A stretch of 15,925 nucleotides of DNA from XYD1-FULL-44-32 sp964433715 (GCA_964433715.1 CAYSSL010000013.1:1-15925); one strand, 5' to 3'; positions 5,299-15,101 are shown, counted from the first letter of the stretch. Numbers and translations are program-made. The notes: a model not told the origin generated them from the sequence alone.

Positions 5299-6416
5299 GT
5301 ATCCCAACAATCGTTTAGCTTTATCGTGTAAGCGAATCTTTTCGTGAGCCTTAGCTTCAATTTGGCGAATACGTTCGCGTGTTACACCAAATTCTTTACC
5401 CACCTCCTCCAGAGTTCGCATCACTCCATCGTCTAGTCCGTGCCTCATTTCCAAAATCTTCCGCTCTTTTGGTGTTAGATCATCAAGAATTTCCTGAATT
5501 TGATCTCGCAAAATTCGGCGCGACACTTCTTGATCTGGTGGGGCAATTTTATCATCGGCCACAAATTCACCAAGAGAAGACTTTTCATCGTCGTCATCGG
5601 TTGGCTTGTCTAGTGAAGCCGTACTTTGGTCAATCTTTTCTATCGTATGCACCTTTTCTACATCAACCCCCATTTCCGTGGCAATTTCTTTAGGTAGTGG
5701 TTCTCGCCCTAAATCTTGAGACAAGCGTCGTACAACCTGTTTGTATTTAGCGATTGTCTCCACCATATGCACCGGAATCCGAATCGTGCGCGACTGATCG
5801 GCCAAGGCTCGAGTAACCGCCTGCCGGATCCACCAAGTCGCATAAGTGGAAAATTTAAAACCTTTACGAAAATCAAATTTCTCTACGGCCTTAAACAAAC
5901 CTAGATTACCTTCCTGAATCAAATCGAGTAAAGTCAGGTCAGAACTCCGACCAATATATTTTTTGGCAATAGAAACCACCAAGCGTAAGTTGGCATTAGC
6001 TAAAGTCTTTTTTGATTCCTCGTCGCCTTCCAATATACGTTTAGCCAGTTCACGCTCTTCGGCGCCAGTTAAAAGTTTATGTTTACCAATTTCCTTAAGA
6101 TACATCTGGACTGAATCCAAAGCTGATTCTGAAGTGTGACCACGCCCTTTAGCTGTTGGTTCAAAATCATCCAACAAACCACCTTCTTCTAAAACATCAA
6201 TACCAGCTTCTTCAAACTGAGCATATAAATCTTCTAGAAAAAATATATCATTTTCAATATGAGGAAATTCTTTCAACANNNNNNNNNNNNNNNNNNNNNN
6301 NNNNNNNNNNNNNNNNNNNNNNNNNNNNNNNNNNNNNNNNNNNNNNNNNNNNNNNNNNNNNNNNNNNNNNNNNNNNNNGCAACCATTTTTTTCTTATTAT
6401 TTTTAGTTTTAGCCAT
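5296..6416 (-). CDS. rpoD: Primary sigma factor RpoD/SigA (interrupted by the assembly gap)
   Basis: This subunit directs core RNA polymerase to housekeeping promoters. Sequence left of the gap (5296-6278) gives a region 1.1 remnant (EFPHIENDIFFLEDLYAQFE, then GIDVLEE), region 1.2 (DSVQMYLKEIGKHKLL), region 2 including YATWWIRQAVTRALADQ and SRTIRIPVHM, region 3, and region 4.2 with the helix-turn-helix EEVGKEFGVTRERIRQIEAK, ending KRLLGY. On the far side of the gap an ATG at 6416 begins MAKTKNNKKKMV, a lysine-rich start typical of sigma-70 N-termini, 9 nt after the dnaG stop. I join these as one gene. As drawn with 100 Ns the two parts are out of frame; an intact gene needs a true gap length of 3n+2. 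The TTG at 6274-6276 is not the start. dnaG-rpoD adjacency is the classical arrangement. The stop lies in the shared terminator. Confidence 0.9.
6279..6378. other. Assembly gap (100 N) inside the 5' part of rpoD
   Basis: Exactly 100 undetermined bases, the conventional placeholder for a scaffold gap of unknown size. The flank on the dnaG side is A-rich lysine-coding sequence, low complexity that may have contributed to the break. The missing DNA should encode the rest of the basic N-terminus and most of sigma region 1.1. Confidence 0.95.
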
Positions 6417-6425
6417 GTAGTAAAA

Positions 6426-8168
6426 TTAGGCTTTTTTATTAATCAAATTTGAGATATCTTGGCATTTTTTGAGGCATTTGTCTATCTCGATTTCATCCCC
6501 CACCACCTCTGCTTCTTTTAACTTTTTGGTCGCCAGAACTAATTCTCGCTTTAAAAATTCATCCTTAAAGTTAGCGTAGAGTTCCTCTACTATCTTCTCT
6601 AAATCGGATAAACCAGCTCCAAAACCTATCTCTATTTCTAACATAATTTTATCCTTTTGGGGCAACAGTCTTTCAACACCAGCCCGCACAAACACCGTCC
6701 CCGCCAAATCTTCCATCAACTTGTAGATCTTATTTTTTTCTAAAACCTCATTATTTTTATCACCAAGTTGCCACAACAAACCGATTAACTGACGAAAAAT
6801 CTTGGCGAGACGAGACTCGGTTTCAGTTTTAATACCGGCCGTTATAGCTGGGGGCGAAGAGTTGGCGGTTTTTACATTTGCAGTAGACTCTTTGATGTCT
6901 GCCCAGACTACCTCTTCTTTTATATTGGTAAGTTCAGCAATTTTGCCAATAAAGTGAGCCTGATCAATTCGTTCGGGCAAGCGACTAACTAGAGAATAGA
7001 TATCTCGCTTTATAGCATGAGCTCGTTCTCGTCGCTCAGAATATTTTTTAGTCAAAACTGATAGATAAAAATCAATAACGTGCTCGGCTTTTTTGACTAA
7101 ACCAAGCAAACTATCAGGGCTAGTTTTAACCACATCAGCCGGATCTTTTCCTTCTGGTAAAGACACAATCCTCACTTCTAAGCCCAAACCTAGGGCTAGT
7201 TCTAATGCTCGCCGAGAAGCTGCAATACCGGCCGAATCGGCATCAAACGCCATATATAGATTTGACGACAAGCGTTTTAGGGTTAAAAGATGTTGTTCAG
7301 TTAGAGCAGTGCCAGATACAGCCACCGCCTCCACCAAGCCGGCTTGGTGGCACATAACCAGATCCATTTGCCCTTCCACCAATATAGCCCGATCTTGGCG
7401 TCTAATGGCCACCCTAGCCTTATCTAGGCCATACAAGAGCCGAGACTTGTCGTAGACAATAGTCTGCGGCGAATTTAGGTACTTAGCCTCTTCGGCCCGA
7501 CTGTTATCATGGTCAAAAATACGACCAGAAAAACCCACAATTACTCCCCCAGCATCGGCCAGTGGAAACATTATCCGTCCCCGAAAACGATCATAATGTG
7601 ACTGTCCCACCGCCCCCTCTTTTTTCATAATTGCCAAACCAGCTTTTTCTATCAAGCCAAGGGAGAAACCTTCCGCCACCAAATAGTCAACCAAGTGACG
7701 CCAACCCAAAGGAGCAAAACCTAAATTAAATTGTTCAATACTCTCAACAGTCAAACCACGGTCTAACAAATATTTTTTAACTTCTTCGTGTTCATTTAGT
7801 TTTTTCTGGTAAAACTTAGTGGCCGCGAGTAAAACCGCTACCACTTCTTCTCGTTCACGATTGTGCGGTAAGGCATTGGTCCCCGTCAACTTGAGTTCAA
7901 TACCCGCTTTAGTAGCCAATTGCTTTAAAGCTTCAATAAATTCTAAACCCTCTATTTCTTGAACAAAAGTGATAGCATCACCCCCTTTATTACACCCAAA
8001 ACAATGAAAACTTTGGCGAGTTGGTGAGACAAAGAACGAGGCTGTCTTCTCATTGTGAAAGGGGCAACGACCCTTAAAATTTACACCGGCCTTGGTAAGT
8101 GGCAAATAGGCCGACACAACGTCGACAATATTTAGCCTTTCCTTAACTTGTTCGGCGGGAGTAGGCAT
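6426..8168 (-). CDS. dnaG: DNA primase DnaG
   Basis: DnaG makes the RNA primers for chromosome replication and works with the replicative helicase. From ATG 8168 the protein has 580 residues, close to the usual length. The N-terminal CHC2 zinc finger has C35, H38, C56 and C59 in the contexts CPFHNEKTASFF and FHCFGCNKGGD. The central Toprim catalytic domain has the glutamate motif ILVEGQMDL and the acidic motif AFDADSAG, followed by EGKDPADV. The C-terminal 150 or so residues are the poorly conserved helicase-interacting region. I prefer ATG 8168 (MPTPAEQVKERL), which matches the normal N-terminus, over the TTG at 8186, which would add six residues; neither has a Shine-Dalgarno. It lies 92 nt after rpoC with a hairpin between, and 9 nt before rpoD. 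Confidence 0.93.
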   Translation of the reverse strand: MPTPAEQVKERLNIVDVVSAYLPLTKAGVNFKGRCPFHNEKTASFFVSPTRQSFHCFGCNKGGDAITFVQEIEGLEFIEALKQLATKAGIELKLTGTNALPHNREREEVVAVLLAATKFYQKKLNEHEEVKKYLLDRGLTVESIEQFNLGFAPLGWRHLVDYLVAEGFSLGLIEKAGLAIMKKEGAVGQSHYDRFRGRIMFPLADAGGVIVGFSGRIFDHDNSRAEEAKYLNSPQTIVYDKSRLLYGLDKARVAIRRQDRAILVEGQMDLVMCHQAGLVEAVAVSGTALTEQHLLTLKRLSSNLYMAFDADSAGIAASRRALELALGLGLEVRIVSLPEGKDPADVVKTSPDSLLGLVKKAEHVIDFYLSVLTKKYSERRERAHAIKRDIYSLVSRLPERIDQAHFIGKIAELTNIKEEVVWADIKESTANVKTANSSPPAITAGIKTETESRLAKIFRQLIGLLWQLGDKNNEVLEKNKIYKLMEDLAGTVFVRAGVERLLPQKDKIMLEIEIGFGAGLSDLEKIVEELYANFKDEFLKRELVLATKKLKEAEVVGDEIEIDKCLKKCQDISNLINKKA

Positions 8169-8188
8169 TAAGTTTTGATTAGCCAAAA

Positions 8189-8239
8189 GAGGTCTTTGCA
8201 GATAAACAGCTACAATGAGCCGACTTAAGCAAAGACCTC
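8189..8239 (-). terminator. Hairpin between rpoC and dnaG (terminator or attenuator)
   Basis: A perfect 11-bp inverted repeat (GAGGTCTTTGC at 8189-8199, its complement at 8229-8239) encloses a 29-nt loop. Read on the minus strand the second arm runs into TTTT, giving a weak intrinsic-terminator shape 22 nt after the rpoC stop and just before the dnaG start. The long loop and short U-tract suggest partial termination, so some transcripts could continue into dnaG-rpoD. The structure is visible in the sequence; its efficiency is inference. Confidence 0.5.
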
Positions 8240-8260
8240 ACTTGGATTCTACTAAGATCG

Positions 8261-11200
8261 CTAGCGAGTATGCAGACGATCGCTGTCAGCTTCGGCTACC
8301 TCATTATACCCAGCTATCAAACCAGTACCAGCCGGAATCAGGCGGCCAATAATAACATTTTCCTTTAAGCCTCGAAGTTTGTCTTCACCACCCTTCAGAG
8401 CCGTCTCAATCAAGACCCGAGTGGCGTGCTGGAAAGATACGGCCGACAAGAAACTAGAGGTAGTAAGGGCCACTTCCGAAATACCCAGAATAACTTGATC
8501 ACCTTTAGACTCTTCCCGATCAGCCTCTTTCGCTTTACGATTTTCCTCAACAAATTCTAGATACTCTACAATTTCGCCAATTCTAAAACGAGTATCCCCA
8601 GGGGTCTTAATCTTACGTCGAGAAAACATTTGGTGAATAATCAGCTCTATGTGTTTTCTGGCGATCGCCACACCCTGCAACTGATAAATAGCGTTGGCTT
8701 CTTTGATGATATAGTCTTCCACTTCCTGACGACCAGCCAATTTTTGATATTGAGTGAGGTCAACCGAACCATCGGTTAAGACTTGGCCACGAGTTATTTG
8801 ATCACCCTTCTTAACCACAACCGAACGAGTTGGTGGCACTGAATATTCCACACTGCCCGATTTGGCATTTTTCTTTTTGCTACCCTCATCAACCAAAATA
8901 GTAATAATAGTTTCTTTTGGTTCTTCTTTTATTTCCAAAATCGTACCATCAACTTCTGATACCGTGGCTGGATTCTTAGGATGGCGGCGTTCAAATATTT
9001 CTTCAACGCGAGGTAACCCGCCCACGATGTCACCACCAGCTGAACCCACACCACCGGCGTGTTTAGTACGCATTGTAAGCTGAGTACCCGGCTCACCAAT
9101 CGCTTGGGCGGCCACAATACCAACCGGCTCGCCAATTTTTACCAATACGGCCCGACCAGGGTCAGCACCATAACATTTTTGACAGACACCAGAAAGAGTT
9201 TTACACACCAGTGGAGTTCTAATATGAGCTTCGGTAATGCCTTCCTTTTCCACCATTTCAGCATCGGCCTTGGTCACCAAATGATCCTTGGCTAACAATT
9301 CTTTACCATCTTTATTTTTGATTGCCGACAAAAGAATGCGTCCTTTTATACTGTTACCAATACCAGAGTCAAAACCAAGAATATGTTTAGCAGTAATATG
9401 TTTGCCTTCATTATCACCACAGTCCTCTTCGGTAATTACCAAATCTTGGGCCACGTCCACTAGTTTACGAGTTAGATAACCAGCCTTAGCAGTGTTTAGC
9501 GCCGTGTCAGCTAGACCCTTACGAGAACCGTGAGTGGTAATAAAGTATTCAAGTGGTGACAAACCTTCCTTGTAAGATGGAATGATTGGGAAGTCGATGA
9601 TATTACCAGCCGGGTTCACAATCAAACCTTTCATACCCACCATTTGAGTCACCTGACTAATAGAACCTCGAGCTTTAGAGGTGAGCATATCTGTCACCGA
9701 ACCATCTTTAACCAAAGTTTCAGGAATAATCTTTTCAATTTTGCCACGAGCGCGCGTCCAAATCTCAATTGTCATACGTTCACGCTCAATATCTGACAAC
9801 AAACCTTCGTTGTATTTTTCTTCAATAGACAAGGCTTCTTTACGTGCCTCTAACACAATATCTTTTTTACCAGCCGGTACCTGAACATCATCAATACCCC
9901 AAGTAATACCGGATTTGGTAGCAAACTTAAAACCGAAAGATTTTACCTTGTCTAGAATATCTGGCATCCGCTCAATACCGTAAGTATTGATAAGCTGGTC
10001 AACTATTTTACCAATTTCACCACCAGTAATTTCTTTGTTGATAAAAGTAAAATCAGACGGCAAGGTATTGTTGAACAAGATACGCCCGACGGTTGTTTCA
10101 AAAATCTGGCCGGAAAGTTCTTTATATTTTTCAGCCTTACCACCTACCAATTTTATTGGCTGTTGTAACGTCATTTCACCAAAGTCGTAGGCCATAATAG
10201 CCGCATTTGGACTTGGGTAAATTTTTATCTCTACTCCTTCTTTAGGACGTAATTTGGTAACCCAATAAGTACCCAAAATCACATCCATCATCATGTTAAC
10301 GATTGGATCACCAGAACCAGGCTTCAAAAGGTTTTTGTTAGAAGCAATAATCTCCCGCGCTTCTTTTTGCGCTGCTGCCGATAGTGGCACGTGCACTGCC
10401 ATTTGGTCACCATCGAAGTCGGCATTGAAAGCAGCACAAACGAAAGGATGAACCTGAATAGCATTACCCTCAATAAGAACCGGTTTAAAAGCCTGAATAC
10501 CCAAACGGTGCAAAGTTGGAGCACGGTTTAGAAAAACGTGTTTGTGTTTAATAACATCTTCCAAAATAGCCCAAACTTCTGGAATACCTTCATCAATAAG
10601 GCGACCGGCGCCACGAATATTAAAGGCTAATTCCTGTTCCAAAATTTTAGCAATGACAAACGGTCGGAAAAGCTCTAGTGCCATATGCTTTGGCAAACCA
10701 CATTGAGATATTTTTAGTTCTGGACCAACCACAATTACCGAACGACCAGAATAGTCTACACGCTTACCCAACAGGTTCTGGCGGAAGCGTCCCTGCTTAC
10801 CGCGCAAACTGTCAGCTAAAGATTTTAGGGGGCGGCGTTGAGCCTGATTCATTACCCCTTCACCGCCAGCTTTACGAATCGAGTTATCAATTAGGGCATC
10901 AACCGCTTCTTGCAAAATACGCTTTTCGTTACGCAAAATGACATCAGGCGCATTTAGATCAATCAGTTTTTTAAGACGATTGTTGCGGTTTATTACCCGA
11001 CGATAAAGATCGTTAACATCTGAAGTGGCATGACGGCCACCATCAAGAGCCACCATTGGCCGCAGGGCCGGTGGAATAACCGGGATGTTTTTCATAAACA
11101 TCCACTCTGGTCGAACACCCGCTCGACCAATAGACTTGATAAGGTTAAAACGCTTCTGGATTTTGGCTCTTTCTACCGCACTCGCCTTTTCCAAATCAAG

Positions 11201-11917
11201 CGCCAACTGCTTTTCCATTGAAGGTAAGTCGATTGATCCAAAAATTCGATTAATCGCCTCGGCGCCAATCCCCGCTTCAAAAACGGTACCAAATTTCAGT
11301 GACAAACGATGATAAGTAATCTCATCCAAAACCTGCCACAAACGCAATCCCTCAATAGTCTTTTTGGTAGATTGTAGAGAATCTTTCAAGCGCTCGCGTT
11401 CTTCGTCGGTAGACAATTCCTTGAAACGAGTCTTGTACTCACTATCAAGTTGTTTAAGAATTCTACCCCTCTCTTCTTCATTAACAGATGTAACAATATA
11501 ACCAGCAAAATAGATAACTTTCTCTAAATCAGAAATAGACAAATTTAAGATAGTCCCAATCCGCGAAGGAATGCTCCGGAAAAACCAAATATGAGCAACG
11601 GGGCTAGCCAACTCAATATGTCCCATTCGTTCACGACGAACAATCGAGCGAGTTATTTCCACTCCACATTTCTCACAAATAATACCCTTGTAACGAATGC
11701 GTTTATATTTACCACAATAACATTCATAATCTTTTTCTGGTCCAAAAATACGTTCGTCAAAAAGACCACCACGCTCGGAGCGACCGGTGCGATAGTTGAT
11801 AGTTTCTGGCTTGGTTACCTCACCATATGACCATTCTTTTATTTTTTCAGGCGACGCTAGTTTCAATGTAATAGCGTCGAATACCCTGACTGTCTCTTGT
11901 GTTTGATTGTTGTTCAT
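8261..11917 (-). CDS. rpoC: RNA polymerase subunit beta' (RpoC)
   Basis: This is the largest core subunit, carrying the catalytic magnesium site. The 1218-residue protein has the N-terminal zinc ribbon (C66, C68, C81, C84), the clamp and the KRVDYSGRSVIVVGPEL segment. The catalytic loop NADFDGDQ has D500, D502 and D504, the three magnesium ligands. The second zinc site is C833, C905, C912 and C915. The bridge helix/trigger loop segment GIVAAQAIGEPGTQLTMRT (about 930-950) and a C-terminal VIIGRLIPAGTG are also present. It lacks the large trigger-loop insertion of gamma-proteobacteria. ATG 11917 is 19 nt after the rpoB stop, with no Shine-Dalgarno; the two genes form one operon. It ends in TAG at 8261-8263. 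All essential residues that I can check are present. Confidence 0.97.
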   Translation of the reverse strand: MNNNQTQETVRVFDAITLKLASPEKIKEWSYGEVTKPETINYRTGRSERGGLFDERIFGPEKDYECYCGKYKRIRYKGIICEKCGVEITRSIVRRERMGHIELASPVAHIWFFRSIPSRIGTILNLSISDLEKVIYFAGYIVTSVNEEERGRILKQLDSEYKTRFKELSTDEERERLKDSLQSTKKTIEGLRLWQVLDEITYHRLSLKFGTVFEAGIGAEAINRIFGSIDLPSMEKQLALDLEKASAVERAKIQKRFNLIKSIGRAGVRPEWMFMKNIPVIPPALRPMVALDGGRHATSDVNDLYRRVINRNNRLKKLIDLNAPDVILRNEKRILQEAVDALIDNSIRKAGGEGVMNQAQRRPLKSLADSLRGKQGRFRQNLLGKRVDYSGRSVIVVGPELKISQCGLPKHMALELFRPFVIAKILEQELAFNIRGAGRLIDEGIPEVWAILEDVIKHKHVFLNRAPTLHRLGIQAFKPVLIEGNAIQVHPFVCAAFNADFDGDQMAVHVPLSAAAQKEAREIIASNKNLLKPGSGDPIVNMMMDVILGTYWVTKLRPKEGVEIKIYPSPNAAIMAYDFGEMTLQQPIKLVGGKAEKYKELSGQIFETTVGRILFNNTLPSDFTFINKEITGGEIGKIVDQLINTYGIERMPDILDKVKSFGFKFATKSGITWGIDDVQVPAGKKDIVLEARKEALSIEEKYNEGLLSDIERERMTIEIWTRARGKIEKIIPETLVKDGSVTDMLTSKARGSISQVTQMVGMKGLIVNPAGNIIDFPIIPSYKEGLSPLEYFITTHGSRKGLADTALNTAKAGYLTRKLVDVAQDLVITEEDCGDNEGKHITAKHILGFDSGIGNSIKGRILLSAIKNKDGKELLAKDHLVTKADAEMVEKEGITEAHIRTPLVCKTLSGVCQKCYGADPGRAVLVKIGEPVGIVAAQAIGEPGTQLTMRTKHAGGVGSAGGDIVGGLPRVEEIFERRHPKNPATVSEVDGTILEIKEEPKETIITILVDEGSKKKNAKSGSVEYSVPPTRSVVVKKGDQITRGQVLTDGSVDLTQYQKLAGRQEVEDYIIKEANAIYQLQGVAIARKHIELIIHQMFSRRKIKTPGDTRFRIGEIVEYLEFVEENRKAKEADREESKGDQVILGISEVALTTSSFLSAVSFQHATRVLIETALKGGEDKLRGLKENVIIGRLIPAGTGLIAGYNEVAEADSDRLHTR

Positions 11918-11936
11918 ATTTTAAAAGAGTTAGAGA

Positions 11937-14900
11937 TTATTCGCCGCCTTTAAGTTCTACATCCAACCCTAAACCTCGCAATTCATTTAACATGACATTA
12001 AACGAAGCGGGCACATTGGGCTGTTTAACATGCTCACCCTTAACTAAAGAATCAAAGGTTTGGGAACGACCAACAATATCGTCAGACTTGATAGTGAGCA
12101 TTTCCCGAAGAGAATAGGCTGCCCCATAACCTTCAAGTGCCCACACTTCCATTTCACCAAAGCGCTGACCACCCCCTTGAGATCGGCCACCTAGTGGCTG
12201 CTGAGTAATAAGTGAGTATGGCCCAATCGAACGCATATGAATCTTGTCTTCCACCATGTGCGCCAATTTCAAGATATACATATAACCAACCGCTACATCC
12301 TGCTCAAATTTATCACCAGTAAAACCGTCATAAAGAGCAACTTTACCATTGTCATTAAAACCAGCCTTGACCAGCTCGCCTTTAATTTCCTCGGCGGTAA
12401 CCCCCATAAAGGTCGGAGTAATAGCTTGATAACCTAAAGCACTAGCCGCTAAACCTAGGTGCATTTCAAAAATCTGACCAAGGTTCATACGGCTCGGCAC
12501 ACCAAGCGGTGTCAAAATAACATCCACCGGAGTACCGTCTTTCATATAAGGCATATCTTCTTCTGGCAACACCCGAGAAATAACACCCTTGTTACCATGG
12601 CGACCAGCTAGCTTGTCACCAACAGAAATATTTCGCACTTGAGCCACCTGAATATAAATACGTTTAATAATACCCGACTCAAGTTTGTCGCCATTTTCTC
12701 GAGAAAACACCTTAACACCAATCACGCGACCGCGCTTACCGTGCGGTACGCGAAGAGAAGCATCTTTAACATCTCGTGCTTTTTCACCAAAAATAGATCG
12801 CAAAAGACGCTCTTCGGGAGTAAGTTCAGTTTCACCCTTAGGGGTAATTTTACCTACCAAAATATCATTCGGTTCAACTTCTGCCCCAATTCTCACAATG
12901 CCATCTTCATCGAGATTTCGCAGTTTAGCCTCGCCCACGTTTGGAATATCATGAGTGGTGATTTCTGGCCCAAGCTTAGTATCACGCACATCGGCTTGAA
13001 ACTCTTCAATATAAACTGAGGAAAATTTACTGTTTTTGATCAGACGTTCCGAAATAATAATCGCATCTTCATAGTTAGCTCCATGCCATGACATAAATGC
13101 CACCAGTGCATTTTGACCCACTGCCGCTTGTCCCCGATCAGATGAAGATGTATCTACTAGCAAATCGCCTTTTTTAACCTTCTGGCCCAGCGAAACTACC
13201 GGACGCTGATGGAACATTGAGTTGTCATTGGTTTTAGAGAAACTTATCAGCTGGTGTTCCTCTTCTTTACCATCCTCACCCTTAACGGCAACCTTATTGC
13301 CATCAACCTTAGAAACAACACCATTGCGACCGGCATAAATAACACGGCCAGAATCACGAGCCACCTTTGACTCAACTCCAGTAGCGACAAGTGGCGCTTC
13401 GGGCACCAAACAAGGAACAGATTGTTTCTGCATATTTGAACCCATCAGGGCACGGTTAGCATCATCGTGTTCCAAAAAAGGAATCATAGAAGTCGCAATA
13501 GAATAGGCTTGGTTTGGTGCCACATCTATAAAATTGACTTGAGTAGCCGGCGCTAAACCCGGTTTGGTATTAGCCCTAACCTCTACCATTTCATCTAGCA
13601 GTTTACCTGAGTCGTCATAACGCACACCAGCATGAGCAATGGTATATTTTTCTTCTTCCAAAGCGTTTAAATAGACTAATTCGTCGGTAATTTTACTATT
13701 TACCACTTTACGATAAGGAGCTTCAATAATGCCAAATTCATTGACACGAGCATAAGAAGACAGGCGCAAAATCAGACCAATGTTTGGTCCTTCTGGAGTA
13801 TGGATCGGGCACACGCGAGCATAATGAGAAGTGTGTACGTCACGAACTTCAAGGCCGGCTCGTTCACGAGTTAGACCACCCGGTCCGAGAGCCGACAAAG
13901 TACGCAAGTGTTCAATTTCAGCCAACACATTTTCCTGACCCATAAATTGGGACAACTGGTTGGTGGTGAAAAATTCTTTCAAACGAGCCTGCAAAGGGCG
14001 AGGAGAGATGAGCTGAATCGGCAACAAAGTAGTAGCATCAACAGTCGACATCCGGTCCTGAATATTACGCTTCATTTGGGTCATACCCACTTTTAGTTTC
14101 TGTTGAAGCATTTCCCCAATTGAGCGCACACGACGAAAACCCAAGTGGTCAATATCGTCAGCGCGAGCACCCTTGGTGGTATTGAGGCTTACCACATGAG
14201 ACAAAATAGTCACAACATCATCAAGATCAATAAGACGTTTTTCTCTTGCCTTTTCGTCGGTCGGCAAATCAAAGCGTTCATTAAAACGCAAACGACCAAC
14301 TACCGAAAAATCGTATTTTTCCCGAGTAAACAGACTAGAAACAAATTCTTTAGAATTGGCAGCGGTAGCTAAATCTGAGTCACGCAATCGTTTGTAAACT
14401 TCTACATAAGCATCCTCAGCTGTTTTGGCATGATCCTTGGCTAAAGTGGCCTTAATATAGTTAATATCCACCCCCTTGTCGGCAAACAACTTTTCCATAT
14501 CCTCGGCTTCTAGTTTTTTACCAGCCAAATCAGCAAAAATACGAATCAGGGAGCTAGCTGGAAACTTGCGCTTGCGATCAATACGCACATACATTGCCCC
14601 GTCGGCTTCGGTTTCAAATTCTATCCACACCCCACGAGCCGGAATTATTTTTGCGCCAAAATATTTGTTACCCCGAATTTCGTTGTCGGTGAAAAACACG
14701 CCGAAAGAACGCGCAAGCTGTGGCACAATGACACGCTCAATCCCGTTGATAATAAAAGTACCATGAGCGGTCATTACCGGAAAATCGGCCAAGAAAATTT
14801 CCTGCTCTTTATCTTGAGCGAGGGTTTTGTTGTGAAGCTTTACCTTAACCCGCAGTGGCGCGTCGTAGGAAAGTTTGTTTTCTTTGGCGTAGTGCTCGTC

Positions 14901-15101
14901 GTATTTTGGCTCATCCAGCTGAAAACTTGTGAAATCAAGCTGAAACTTTTTCTCGGAATAGTCTTTGATAGAAGAAAATTCCTCAAACAATTCTTTCAAC
15001 CCAGACTTGACCAACCACTGATAGGAAGTGGTCTGCAGTTCCATCAAATTCGGAATCTCGGCGAGCGGTTTTTTAAACCGCGAAAAGTATTTTTGCTCCA
15101 T
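11937..15101 (-). CDS. rpoB: RNA polymerase subunit beta (RpoB)
   Basis: This core subunit forms one side of the active-site cleft. The protein has 1054 residues, well below the 1342 of E. coli, consistent with absence of lineage-specific insertions. Landmarks: the rifampicin-pocket region (about 376-411, NQLSQFMGQENVLAEIEH then LRTLSALGPGGLTRERAG), VCPIHTPEGPNIGLI (about 425-440), the active-site lysine segment KLAGRHGNKGVISRV (about 830-845), LGVPSRMNLGQIFEMHLG, and the C-terminal GGGQRFGEMEVWALEGYGAA clamp-anchor motif. Position 388 is Gly where E. coli has D516, and position 401 is Thr where E. coli has R529. ATG 15101 starts the conserved N-terminus (MEQKYFSRFKKPLAEIPNL); the sequence before it is a non-coding leader. 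It is co-transcribed with rpoC. Confidence 0.97.
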   Translation of the reverse strand: MEQKYFSRFKKPLAEIPNLMELQTTSYQWLVKSGLKELFEEFSSIKDYSEKKFQLDFTSFQLDEPKYDEHYAKENKLSYDAPLRVKVKLHNKTLAQDKEQEIFLADFPVMTAHGTFIINGIERVIVPQLARSFGVFFTDNEIRGNKYFGAKIIPARGVWIEFETEADGAMYVRIDRKRKFPASSLIRIFADLAGKKLEAEDMEKLFADKGVDINYIKATLAKDHAKTAEDAYVEVYKRLRDSDLATAANSKEFVSSLFTREKYDFSVVGRLRFNERFDLPTDEKAREKRLIDLDDVVTILSHVVSLNTTKGARADDIDHLGFRRVRSIGEMLQQKLKVGMTQMKRNIQDRMSTVDATTLLPIQLISPRPLQARLKEFFTTNQLSQFMGQENVLAEIEHLRTLSALGPGGLTRERAGLEVRDVHTSHYARVCPIHTPEGPNIGLILRLSSYARVNEFGIIEAPYRKVVNSKITDELVYLNALEEEKYTIAHAGVRYDDSGKLLDEMVEVRANTKPGLAPATQVNFIDVAPNQAYSIATSMIPFLEHDDANRALMGSNMQKQSVPCLVPEAPLVATGVESKVARDSGRVIYAGRNGVVSKVDGNKVAVKGEDGKEEEHQLISFSKTNDNSMFHQRPVVSLGQKVKKGDLLVDTSSSDRGQAAVGQNALVAFMSWHGANYEDAIIISERLIKNSKFSSVYIEEFQADVRDTKLGPEITTHDIPNVGEAKLRNLDEDGIVRIGAEVEPNDILVGKITPKGETELTPEERLLRSIFGEKARDVKDASLRVPHGKRGRVIGVKVFSRENGDKLESGIIKRIYIQVAQVRNISVGDKLAGRHGNKGVISRVLPEEDMPYMKDGTPVDVILTPLGVPSRMNLGQIFEMHLGLAASALGYQAITPTFMGVTAEEIKGELVKAGFNDNGKVALYDGFTGDKFEQDVAVGYMYILKLAHMVEDKIHMRSIGPYSLITQQPLGGRSQGGGQRFGEMEVWALEGYGAAYSLREMLTIKSDDIVGRSQTFDSLVKGEHVKQPNVPASFNVMLNELRGLGLDVELKGGE

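Noticed and set aside
8178..8183. Weak -10 (GCTAAT, 4 of 6) 9 nt before the dnaG ATG
   Set aside because: No supporting -35 or extended TG; the match is at chance level, so I did not list a dnaG promoter.
8211..8216. TACAAT, a -10-like hexamer on the plus strand between dnaG and rpoC
   Set aside because: No -35 at the right distance and no plus-strand gene downstream; it falls in the loop of the minus-strand hairpin.
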